This document shows positions 49,881 through 59,778 of a stretch of DNA of 64,000 bases, one piece after another (the stretch's first letter is position 1; each line of letters opens with the position of its first letter). The position numbers and the translations under genes were made by a program. A model generated the notes under the pieces. It saw only the letters and a list, made by a program, of their open reading frames with translations. It searched no databases and was not told the origin of the DNA. Source of the DNA: Auanema rhodensis (taxonomy: Eukaryota; Nematoda; Chromadorea; Rhabditida; Rhabditidae); contig OZ059894.1 of assembly GCA_964057225.1 (NCBI GenBank), forward strand, positions 15,344,476-15,408,475, given 5' to 3'.

Positions 49881-50311
49881 ATATGTTCTGTTGTTCAAAG
49901 TCGCCTTGTAGTTGAATTTTTAGTAATATAGATTGTTTTGCGACATATGTGATCAATAAAGAGATGCTGTAAAACTCGTTTGTTTGTTATTATTCGCGGT
50001 TTCGCTAGTATGCCTTACTCAACCTCTACCATTTGAGGATCTAGATTGATATCGAGGAAGGGGGGGTAAATTAGCGAGACTGTACTCTCGGTTCATGTTT
50101 GGTTGTGTATTCTTTTAGTGCCTGTTTTAAAGGCAAGATAACGTGTTTACCACTTTACCCAGTAACCATCCATATAGCCCGTATCATTGAGCGCCAACTG
50201 ATTTCAACAGCAAACTTGGTTTTCTAGTATATTCCTTGCAAGAATCGTCTTTCCACAACTATATTATTCATTGATTTTTTGTTATTAGAGTTACATAAGG
50301 ATTTCAGCAAT
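49881..50311. other. Intergenic spacer between atp-5 and DGAT1
   Basis: About 430 bp between two same-strand genes, containing the atp-5 polyadenylation signal and an acceptor (GATTTCAG) ending 4 nt before the DGAT1 ATG. The spacing is longer than the classic ~100 bp of nematode operons, so an operon is possible but not shown. Confidence 0.45.
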
Positions 50312-52245
50312 ATGTCTGAGTCTCCAGGGACTACGGTCCGGCGACGTAATCCGTCTCGGGATTCAAAGTTGAGCCAAAGTAGCTCATCTACCTGTAGTGC
50401 TTCCAGGAAATGGTCCTTTGCTCGTAAAAGAGAGGAGGAAAAGAAGAAAGGGTTTGGCTTATATTACCTTTCTGTGTGATTTGTGTTCTCTTATAGTCCA
50501 GTAGAGAAAACTGTTCATCGCCCTCAAGATTCTTTGTTCAGCACCAGTTCGGGGTGGACTAACTATCGGGGATTTTTCAACTTGGCTATGCTCTTGCTGG
50601 TATTACAAGAATATTTGAATATTTTGGATCGAAAATGTTTAGATTGTGTCCAATGGAAGAGTGGCATTAGAAAATCTGATCAAATATGGGATTCTTATTT
50701 CTCCCACACAGTTAGTGCTTATGTTTATTCAAGGTTCTTCATTATGGAGTTGGCCAAATCTTGCGCTTATTATACTATCGAATATCACAATTCTTGTAAT
50801 ATTTTTTACTGAAAAACTTTTAGGTATTTAGACTTTTTTTTTATGTAAAAGAAAGTACTTTTTTTTTAGAAAAGGGATACTTAGGAAACTATTTTGCTGG
50901 TGTTTTTTATCCTATTCTTATATGTTCGCATCTGATTATTCCTGCCATAGTAACCCTCTATGTTCAAGTTAGTCCTGCTTACAGATTAGGGTAAAATCTT
51001 GGTATTTTGATAGAGTAATCCTCTGTTTTCTGTGGTTGCCCTAGGAATCTATGTTATTGAAGCTCTTAAGCTCACTTCGTACGTTCATGTGAATTATTGG
51101 TGTCGTTGTGCACGAATTGATAAGAAATCAGAAGAACAGCTCTCAGAAGATCTCAGACATGATGTGAGCGTAACCGTTCTGCAATTAACAATTTTAACGT
51201 TTTAGTCTTCTCACTACGAAATTTCTTCTTTATATCCTGGAACTCTCAACTTACGAAACTTGTACTACTTTTTGGTTGCACCAACCTTGTGCTATGAATT
51301 AAAGTTCCCCAGATCTGCTCGCCGACGAAAAAGCTTTTTAATTAAAAGAACAATAGAAGTACCGTTTATGTGTATATATTCATTTATTTATTTAAATAAG
51401 AATTTAGCTTATATTCTTATCATTCTTGATTGTTGCTCTCGTCCAACAATGGGTTGTACCTACCGTAAGAAACAGTATGGGACCATTGAGTGAGATGGAA
51501 TTGGGAAAGTGAGTTTTGTAAATGTCAATAAATTCAATTTTTTTTTCAGATGTCTTGAGCGTTTACTTAAGCTTGCAATTCCAAATATTTTCATTTGGCT
51601 GATTTTCTTCTATACTTTGTTCCATTCGGCTCTTAATTTAATCGCCGAGGTTTTAAGATTTGCTGATAGAGAATTCTACAGGTTTTGGTAACGTCTTTTC
51701 TTCTTTGATATGTAAATTACAGGGACTTCTGGAACGCTGAAACCATTCAGCATTTCTGGAAAACATGGAATATTCCTGTTCATCGATGGGCACTTCGCCA
51801 CATTTATTTGCCAATGATGAGAAACAATTATAGGTTTGAGTTTTACGCAAGTTTTAATTATAACATTTGTTGATTATAGCAAGAAAAGTGCAATGATAGT
51901 GGTTTTTTTTGTTTCCGCGTTTTTCCATGAATATCTAGTTTGTTATTATATTATTTTAGCATCGAAATATGTCACCTTTGTAGGTATCAGTTCCATTATC
52001 TATGTTCCGTTTATGGGCTTACTATGGAATGATGGGTCAAATACCTTTATCATTTATAACTGACTATGTTATTAAGGGTGGTAGAGCAGGTTTGAAATAC
52101 CTTTTTACCCTCATAATAAAATTATAAAGGAAACATTGTTGTATGGCTCTCTCTAATTGTTGGACAACCTTTGGCTATTCTGATGTATGTCCATGACTGG
52201 TATATCTTACACCAGCCTGTCGTTGATGGAACATCTGTGGATTAA
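50312..52245 (+). CDS. DGAT1: Diacylglycerol O-acyltransferase 1 (MBOAT family)
   Basis: ER membrane enzyme that makes triacylglycerol from diacylglycerol and acyl-CoA. A Ser/Arg-rich cytosolic N-terminus ([19 protein letters not shown]) is followed by many membrane spans with family blocks: [80 protein letters not shown], the MBOAT active-site His in [10 protein letters not shown], and [16 protein letters not shown]. The end is [15 protein letters not shown]. About ten exons; two introns restore the frame where the raw ORFs break (after TIE and after HEYL). AATAAA directly follows the stop. Confidence 0.93.
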
Positions 52246-52265
52246 CAATAAAATTCTTTTTCCGA

Positions 52266-53420
52266 TTGTAATAGTATTAGTAATTTTTCATATTTGTAAT
52301 TTTATGATTTGTTGTGTTTTTAAAGTGTGTTCATAGTTAAGATTTAACCAAAATCTTCTGAAGTGTATTTATTTGCAGGTTAACTAGTACGCGTTTACTT
52401 TCTTCTATATAGTCTTTTCAACTTGTGCCGTATGTTTTTGAAAATCAAAGCAGTTTTAACTTTAATAAAGCTTATTTTACTGATTTTGTGTAACTACTGA
52501 ATGGATAAACCAATAAATGCTTTATGCACTGAAATTAATTTATTTCGAACATGAAACACAGTAATGATCTCTATCTACCCTGTCAAGCACCATGGTAAAA
52601 CTTACTTCATTTATTGGATTATGGAATTAGAGTTATTGGGTAAATTACATATTTTAGACTTGTTATTATTCTATTATAGGTGTGACTGATGGAGGAAGTG
52701 TTGTTTATCAAGAAAAATTGAGTAGGGATAGTAGAATATTGTTTCTAAAACAAGAGATCGACGACGATTTTTGGGGGTATGTTGCATAGAATTATTTAAA
52801 TTTTATTCTATTCATAGTTCTCAAAAGAAGTTGAAAATTTGAAATAAAATTTTGTTAAATTACTCAATCATATACAAATACTCAATATCAAAAAGAAATG
52901 TAGATATTTAAGCTGATGTGAGTTTTATAACTTGAACAATTGAATATATATGTTTATTTGAAACATAAAAGTTTTTTATACAACTAATTACAGGAAAATG
53001 ATTGAGGATGAAGAGTTAGGAATAAAGAATCTAACTGAAGAAATGGTTATAATAAGCAGGTATTCATTTTCCTAATGAAAATGATTCAAAACATCGTTTT
53101 CCAGGGGTACAAAGTCACTTGAACTGAAATCTGTAAGAGATTTAGGCGTATCACTATGTCAAATAATGAACAGACTTGTTATAACACTTAAGGTAAAGTA
53201 ATTTACCTGTATAAATTGAATCATGAAATTCACTATAGGGGAACAAAGCGGAAAGTTCTCCTAGAAAATCTCTTTCTACTAATTTGAAGAAAAAGGAGTC
53301 TCCAATGAAAGTTAGTTATCTCTTCTCTTCTTGAAATATACATACGTTTCAGAGAACTACATTTGCTATAGCCAAAAAGAAAAAAATTGATAACAATAAT
53401 GAAATCATAGACTAAACTTC
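52266..53420. repeat. Segment A of tandem array (first copy)
   Basis: Matches 62845-64000 at a constant 10,579-bp offset with scattered substitutions and no net indel. Starts in the DGAT1 3' flank and holds the complete unknown gene. The second copy runs off the window. Confidence 0.92.
52564..53415 (+). CDS. Unknown duplicated gene with basic C-terminal tail (copy 1)
   Basis: Six exons: 52564-52639, 52680-52776, 52994-53059, 53104-53192, 53239-53310 and 53353-53415, all GT/AG and in phase. It begins MISIYPVKHHGKTYFIYWIM, continues GVTDGGSVVYQEKLSRDSR and EEMVIISRGTKSLELKSV, and ends in a Lys/Ser/Pro-rich tail (KKKESPMKRTTFAIAKKKK) that looks like a nuclear localisation signal. No signal peptide or membrane span. 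Both copies are open, with mainly conservative changes, so the gene is probably functional. Family not recognised; the tail suggests a nuclear or chromatin role (inference). Confidence 0.65.
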
Positions 53421-53532
53421 TAAAATATTGGCATTTACCTAACTAGTTTCATTACAATCTTTAAACTCATCCTAACTGTTACAGTTTTAAATAGTAAGTA
53501 TTATATTACAATATGCCTTCACCCATAATCAG

Positions 53533-55044
53533 TTACAGGGGAATTCCGATTATTTTATACAACAAGTATTCCTGAAAAGCTAGTTTGTCGTCTTTACGCA
53601 TGCTTTGGTATTCCTTATATGTAAAAACTTTGTGTAATGATATTGTATCCGTAACCTGATCCCACATATTATACTGAAATGAATATACATAGTTAACTGA
53701 AATGATTGTTTGTCATTCTAACTTTGAAATGCCCCATGTCGTATTTCCATAAGAGCAGAATTCGTTCACTTATACCCAATCTCGAGCTGCTCAATAAAAA
53801 TTCACCACAGGAACATAAAGCTCTTTCCATCTTGAAAATAAAGGCAACTCTGCTAAGTCGTTTGACATTTTCATCTGAAAAAATTTCAAAAATCAAACAA
53901 AAAATCAGAAAATATAAAATTACCAGTAATATGGTAACTGTAACCATATAATATATTGAATACGTTCAGAATATCATCGAATTCTAAGTTTTTAATATTT
54001 ATAATAATTTCTCTTTTTTTCTGGAGTAAAACTCTTATATAGTTGATAATGATAATCAAAACCAACAGCGACATCCTCAGTTTCATTGCTATTCACACTT
54101 CCTTCTTGATCTACTTGTTTTGATGTATCGTCATTTTCGTCGTCTTCGTCATCTTCGTGATCTGTGTCCTATAACATATGGAAATATATACTCATTCAAA
54201 TTTGAATTTACCATGGATACATCCTTTGTATCAATTTTATCGTTTTGCTTGTAATTCTTAAGTTTTGCAAAATCAAAATTCTTTCCTGTACTATGAATTA
54301 CAAAAAATACTAAATTTAGCAATGACTACCTTCCATCAAATCTTTCATAACCGAAGAATGAACAGATAAAATCTTAAAGATAATAAAATTTATCTCAACA
54401 ACAATCAAAATACCTGTGAGTGGCAGTATAACTTATTCTCTCCGAAGGAAACGGCAATATCCCAAGAATCAGATTCCGAAATTTTTAACTGAGAAGATAT
54501 TTGTCTATAAAAAACATATTGAACATATATTTGGAAATATCCAAATTTACTCAAAACTATCAAAACGTAGGATATTAGCTACGACAGAAATAGAGTCTCC
54601 ACCCTTTAACTGATATCCTCCGCCCCACTCTTTGAATACTAAAGCTTTATTTCCAAGCCCATTAACAAGTACCTAAAAAATATCTATTCCAACACTTTCG
54701 ACCAGCATGAAAACCTCATTTATAAAACATTTCATATTAACTTGAGCGTTGAATCCAGTGTGGTTGTATTGTTTTAAAGTTTGATACCATAAATACAATA
54801 TCGGATTTTGTGTTTTGTCTGTAAACAATTTTATTTCAAATTAAAACTTCTTTTATTTTTAAATTATGATAAAATATAATCTTGCCTTCATCCTTTGCCT
54901 TCACACATCTGAAAACATTTGAATCTCAAATCTAAAACCTTGTTTTCAAACTTACAGTGCTATGAAGTCATTTTTAAACAAAACAGGAACTTTTCTTTCT
55001 TGCTCTAGATCATCCGAACATTTATATTCGAAAAAAAATGACAT
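53533..55044 (-). CDS. MATH-BTB (BATH) protein, copy 1
   Basis: Likely substrate adaptor for a CUL-3 ubiquitin ligase (family role). The MATH part runs from MSFFFEYKCSDDLEQERK through NPILYLWYQTLKQYNHTG and ALVFKEWGGGYQLKGGDSIS. The BTB part starts SDSWDIAVSFGENKLYCHSQ, continues ILSVHSSVMKDLMEG, then an acidic loop (DHEDDEDDENDD), FDDILNVFNILYGYSYHITG and ENVKRLSRVAFIF. The end is FQEYLLYKIIGIPL. About nine exons. One intron uses a GC donor (AG|GCAAG, near 54890), conserved in copy 2. The N-terminal strand of a typical MATH domain is short or missing, so an upstream exon is possible. Confidence 0.8.
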
Positions 55045-55129
55045 CTGATTATAAATATGATTAATATCAGCATAATATAATATAATCAACAAATTAATTT
55101 AATGAGCTCGAAGACTATAATGATAGTAT

Positions 55130-55203
55130 ATTGTTTCGTAATAATTCGTTTCGTAATATTAGTTTCGTAATATTCGTTTCGTAATAATTCGTTTCGTAAT
55201 AAT
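55130..55203. repeat. Short tandem repeat GTTTCGTAATAATTC
   Basis: About five imperfect units of 11-15 bp (GTTTCGTAAT plus variable AT), present in unit B copy 1 and absent from copy 2, so it expanded after the duplication or was lost. Confidence 0.85.
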
Positions 55204-55263
55204 AAAACAAAAAAAATTAATTTCCAAATAATAAAAAGTTTCATAATTTCATTTCATAGTCAG

Positions 55264-55440
55264 ATATCATTTTTTTTTAAATATGAATGTTCAGATGATC
55301 TCGAGCAAGAAAGAAAAGTTCCTGTTTTGTTTAAAAATAAAAGAAGTTTTAATTTAAAATAAAATTGTTTACAGACAAAACACAAAATCCGATATTGCAT
55401 TTATGGTATCAAAATTTAGAATTTAGAAAAAGAATACAAA
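55264..55440 (+). pseudogene. Inverted MATH-exon fragment, copy 1
   Basis: Plus-strand relic of the first and third exons of a MATH-BTB gene, head-to-head with the intact minus-strand gene. The start codon is ATA and an internal deletion joins exon 1 sequence to intron sequence. Its sequence is a third MATH variant, closest to its counterpart at 59294. Confidence 0.75.
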
Positions 55441-55502
55441 GACATTCGACTCATCTGACATTTATTAAGTAATTTATTTATATTATAATATATAAATGTT
55501 TC

Positions 55503-56037
55503 GGTTCTTTTTCCGTTTCTATACCCCCCGATTTTAGCCCCGCCCCTTTTGCCGTTGGGCGCATACTTTTCTACCATTCGGCTTCCCTTCCTAAAACGGG
55601 GGGGTTTGGGGGGGTTTCCCCCCCTATGGGGATATCTATAATAAGTGTAATAAACCTTGAATATATTATGATATAAAAACTAAATCATTATTGGTTATTG
55701 CATCTACATTATCAACCATTTTTTGTCTAAATGTTTGCTCCAAAAGAACGGCTTCTTACTGAAGCTGATGCCATTCAATTCTTGCAAGAAAAAGGTATAG
55801 TCTTTGAGACTAACGAATGTGAGCGATGTTAACGAAAAATGAGTCTTTCTTTTGCTCGAAATAAGTCGAGATGTACCATAAAAGACTGTAGAAGGAAAAT
55901 TCTAAAAAAAATGGAACATTTGTGGATATCTGGATACCACCGTATCTCATATAGGTATCACATTTTAATAAAAGTATGTGCCTAACGGCAAAAGGGGCGG
56001 GGCTTAAGACGGGGGGTATAGAAACGGAAAAAGCGCC
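55503..56037 (+). mobile_element. Merlin-type DNA transposon, non-autonomous copy
   Basis: 535 bp with imperfect terminal inverted repeats of about 50 bp sharing the core CTTTTTCCGTTTCTATACCC and starting GG, flanked by the 8-bp target-site duplication AATGTTTC (55495-55502 and 56038-56045). The empty site is seen intact in unit B copy 2. Inside, from 55731, is the N-terminal part of an ISXO2-like/Merlin transposase (ERLLTEADAIQFLQEKGIVF, then NECERC), stopped by TAA, with a later remnant CTIKDCRRKI. The catalytic domain is missing. GC-rich ends contrast with the AT-rich host. Confidence 0.88.
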
Positions 56038-56175
56038 AATGTTTCAAATACTACAATAATAATTAGAAAAAAACATTAAAATAATTATTTCATAATACCC
56101 GTTGAACATGGAATCGTTGTAGCCTAGTATAGGCTTTTGAATTAATTAAATAATTAAAAATTCTCAATAAAATGA

Positions 56176-57341
56176 TTACTTTTCTGTGGACAACTTGTCT
56201 ATCATATATTCGACGGTTTTTTGTACTTCCTCATCATTTTCATCTGTTTTGCACGTCGTTTCTTTTAGTTCCTGTGAATTAGGAAGTTGATGATCGTTGT
56301 TTAGAGAATTACAAGTGAATACAACTTTCATCTGATGATCTTTTTTAAGATTACGATGCTGTAAATGGTGAAATGATTTAGAATCCTTCATAGTAAGAAT
56401 ACTCACTCTTGGTTTAGATATGGCAATCATCAGGAATATTGGAAGGAATAGTAATCCATGAATCATCGAGAAACTAATAACTAGGAACACTGTCTTGAAA
56501 AAAATTAAAACTATATATGAATCGACAAGGGTTAACACCAGAATTCCTAAAAGGGTTGACGATGCTCCCTAAAATATATCTTCATGACTGTTGGGCAAAC
56601 GATTTTCCCAGCTTACCAAGAATACAGGCCAACCCAATGTCTCTAAAGATTGAACCACTCGTTCATGAGGATCACCATACGCTTGTGAATACGCATAAGC
56701 TATATGAGCAGATAAATCAACAGCAAAGCCAATGCACATTATGACCTTAAAGTGTAAAATTTCAATTTTCTCTTCTATAAAGTTACTCGGATACCTACCG
56801 TAATCATTGAGACACTATCAAGATTTACACCCCAGAAAGACATATAGCCAAGAACACCTATATAAGTGTATAATCATTAGAAATATGAAATATTATTCTT
56901 ACCTATGTTAATACTGGCAATAGCTAATACTACAGCACAAGCTGCTCTGAAGTCTGGAATCATTATGACTGTTACCAAGAACATTGAACCTAGACCCAGA
57001 ATGAAATTTTGAGATAAAGAAGGTTTAAGCTCCAAATACTAAAATACATGAACGATATGATAGAGCAAGGTAATAATAGTTCATACCTGATCAGCAAATG
57101 GATAGTATTCATGGAAAGTTGTTACATTGAACTGTGAGTACTTTGATGCTATTTCTCTCATAAGTTTACAACTATTTGTATGATCTGTCGGAGTTGCATA
57201 GTTACGCAAGCCTAGTTGGAATCGGAACGCTTTGAGCTTATAGAAATCCTTCAATGAACATTACAGTATATGAACGAAGAATTAGAAATAAACCTCAGGC
57301 TGCTTTCCCCAAACCATGTCCATTTCCCATAATCGTCTACC
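56176..57341 (-). pseudogene. Patched-related gene, duplicated 3' half
   Basis: Carries the last exons of the PTR gene at 59779-62654, from RRLWEMDMVWGKQPE to the stop, including the second RND-type membrane block (GFAVDLSAHIAYAYSQAYG, IHGLLFLPIFLM). The C-terminal exon protein is identical to the intact copy. It has no 5' exons or promoter because the duplication break cuts an exon at 57341, so it is probably not expressed as a full protein. Confidence 0.88.
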
Positions 57342-57500
57342 TCTCCTAGAAAATCTCTTTCTACTAATTTGAAGAAAAAGGAGTCTCCAATGAAAGTTAG
57401 TTATCTCTTCTCTTCTTGAAATATACATACGTTTCAGAGAACTACATTTGCTATAGCCAAAAAGAAAAAAATTGATAACAATAATGAAATCATAGACTAA
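57342..57500 (+). pseudogene. 3' end fragment of the unknown gene
   Basis: Carries the tail of exon 5 and all of exon 6 of the unknown gene at the start of unit B copy 2, with stop at 57498-57500. No upstream exons, as expected from the duplication break. Confidence 0.88.
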
Positions 57501-57617
57501 ACTTCTAAAATATTGGCATTTACCTAACTAGTTTCATTACAATCTTTAAACTCATCCTAACTGTTACAGTTTTAAATAGTAAGTATTATATTACAATATG
57601 CCTTCACCCATAATCAG

Positions 57618-59105
57618 TTACAGGGGAATTCCGATTATTTTATACAACAAGTATTCCTGAAAAGCTAGTTTGTCGTCTTTACGCATGCTTTGGTATTCCT
57701 TATATGTAAAAACTTTGTGTAATGATATTGTATCCGTAACCTGATCCCACATATTATACTGAAATGAATATACATAGTTAACTGAAATGATTGTTTGTCA
57801 TTCTAACTTTGAAATGCCCCATGTCGTATTTCCATAAGAGCAGAATTCGTTCACTTATATCCAATCTCGAGCTGCTCAATAAAAATTTACCACATGCATA
57901 TAAAGCTCTTTCTATATTGAAAATAAAGGCAACTCTGCTAAGTCGTTTGACATTTTCATCTGAAAAAATTTCAAAAATCAAACAAAAAATCAGAAAATAT
58001 AAAATTACCAGTAATATGGTAACTGTAACCATATAATATATTGAATACGTTCAGAATATCATTGTGTACTATGTTTTTAATATTTATAATAATTTCTCTT
58101 TTTTTCTGGAGTAAAACTCTTATATAGTTGATAATGATAATCAAAACCAACAGCGACATCCTCAGTTTTAATGACTTTTACACTTCCTTCTTGATCTTCT
58201 TGTTTTGATGAATCCTTATCTGTGTCCTATAACATATGGAAATATATACTCATTCAAATTTGAATTTACCATGGATACATCCTTTGTATCAATTTTATCG
58301 TTTTGCTTGTAATTCTTAAGTTTTGCAAAATCAAAAATCTTTCCTGTACTATGAATTTCAAAAAATACTAAACTTGACAATGACTACCTTTCATCAAATC
58401 TTTCATAACCGAAGAATGAACAGATAAAATCTTAAAAATAATAAAATTTATCTTGACAACAATCAAAATACCTGTGAGTGGCAGTACAACTTATTCTCTC
58501 CGAAGGAAACGGAAATATCCCAAGAATCTGATTTCACAACTTCTAACAACAGAGTAGATAGTTGTCTATAAAAAACATATTGAACATATATTTGGAAATA
58601 TCCAAATTTACTCAAAATGTTCGAAAGCTACGATAGTAGCTGCGAAAGAAATGGATTCTCCACCCTCTAACTGATATACTTTCCTAGTCCTGTTGTATAC
58701 TAAAGCTTCATTTTCACGCTGTACAACAAGTTTCTAGAAAATATATATTTCAACACTTTCGACCAGCATGAAAACCTCATTTATAAAGCATTTCATATCA
58801 AATCGAGCGTTGAGTCGAATGTCGTTGAATTTTTTTAAACTTCCATACCATAAATGCAATTTCGGATTTTCTGTTTTGTCTGTAAACAATTTTATTTTAA
58901 ATTAAAACTTCTTTTATTTTAAAGTTATGATAAAATATAATCTTGCCGTTTAGCACTGTATCCGCATATCTGAAAATATTTGAATCTCAAATCTAAAACC
59001 TTGTTTTCAAACTTACAGTGCTATGAAGTCATTTTTACACAAAACAGAAGCTTTTCTTTCTTGCTCTAGATCATACGAACATTTATATTTGAGAAGAAAT
59101 GACAT
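57618..59105 (-). CDS. MATH-BTB (BATH) protein, copy 2
   Basis: Paralogue of the copy at 53533-55044 with the same exon plan, including the GC-AG intron. The BTB core is nearly unchanged (SWDISVSFGENKLYCHSQ, IFNIERALYACGKFLLSSS, ending YKIIGIPL), but the MATH exons differ at many residues: KASVLCKNDFIALYADTVLN, NPKLHLWYGSLKKFNDIR, ALVYNRTRKVYQLEGGESIS. The acidic loop is shorter (DKDSSKQEDQEGSVK). The frame is open throughout, so both copies can be functional with different substrate surfaces. Lies directly downstream of the PTR gene on the same strand. Confidence 0.8.
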
Positions 59106-59293
59106 CTGATTATAAATATGATTAATATCAGCATAATATAATATAATCAACAAATTAATTTAATGACCTCGAAGAGGACTTCTCTCTCTTTTTATACGTC
59201 GTGAATGAAGTTATGAAAGTTTTTAATCATAAAACAAACAAAAAAATTAATTTCCAAATTATAAAAAGTTTCATAATTTCATTTCATAGTCAG

Positions 59294-59610
59294 ATGTCAT
59301 TTCTTTAAAATATGAATGTTCAGATGATCTAGAGAAAGAAAGAAAAGTTCCTGTTTTGTTTAAAAATGACTTCATAGAACTGTAAGTTTGAAAACAAGGT
59401 TTTAGATTTGAGATTCAAATGTTTTCAGATGTGTAAAGAAGGCAAAGAATGAAGGCAAAATAATATTTTATCATAATTTAAAAATAAAAGAAGTTTTAAT
59501 TTAAAATAAAATTGTTTACAGACAAAACAGAAAATCCGAAATTGTATTTATGGTATCAAAATTTAGAATTTAGAAAAAGAATACAAAGACATTCGATTCA
59601 TCTGACATTT
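59294..59610 (+). pseudogene. Inverted MATH-exon fragment, copy 2
   Basis: Plus-strand relic containing exon 1, intron 1, exon 2, intron 2 and part of exon 3 of a MATH-BTB gene, placed head-to-head 190 bp from the intact start codon. ATG TCA TTT CTT is followed at once by TAA, so it is dead. Fuller than the fragment in unit B copy 1. Confidence 0.78.
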
Positions 59611-59778
59611 ATTAAGTAATTTATTTATATTATAATATATAAATGTTTCAAATACTACAATAATAATTAGAAAAAACATTAAAATAATTATTTCATAATA
59701 CCCGTTGAACATGGAATCGTTGTAGCCTAGTATAGGCTTTTGAATTAAATAAATAATTAAAAATTCTCAATAAAATGA

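Larger units (their letters stand above)
53257..57341. repeat. Tandem unit B, copy 1 (4,085 bp)
   Basis: Directly repeated at 57342-60945. The left break lies inside exon 5 of the unknown gene and the right break inside a PTR exon, with about two bases of microhomology (TC). It contains a MATH-BTB gene, an inverted MATH fragment, a Merlin insertion and the 3' half of a PTR gene. Copy 2 is about 480 bp shorter, mainly because it lacks the Merlin insertion. Confidence 0.92.

Noticed and set aside
51260-51493. Apparent frameshift in DGAT1
   Set aside because: An intron after TIE with acceptor AATTTAG restores the family sequence in the next frame, so the gene is intact.
53706-53951. Plus-strand 81-codon ORF, repeated at 57791-58036
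   Set aside because: Exact antisense shadow of BTB exons of the MATH-BTB genes.
56517-56744. Plus-strand 75-codon ORF, repeated at 60120-60347
   Set aside because: Antisense shadow of PTR membrane exons.
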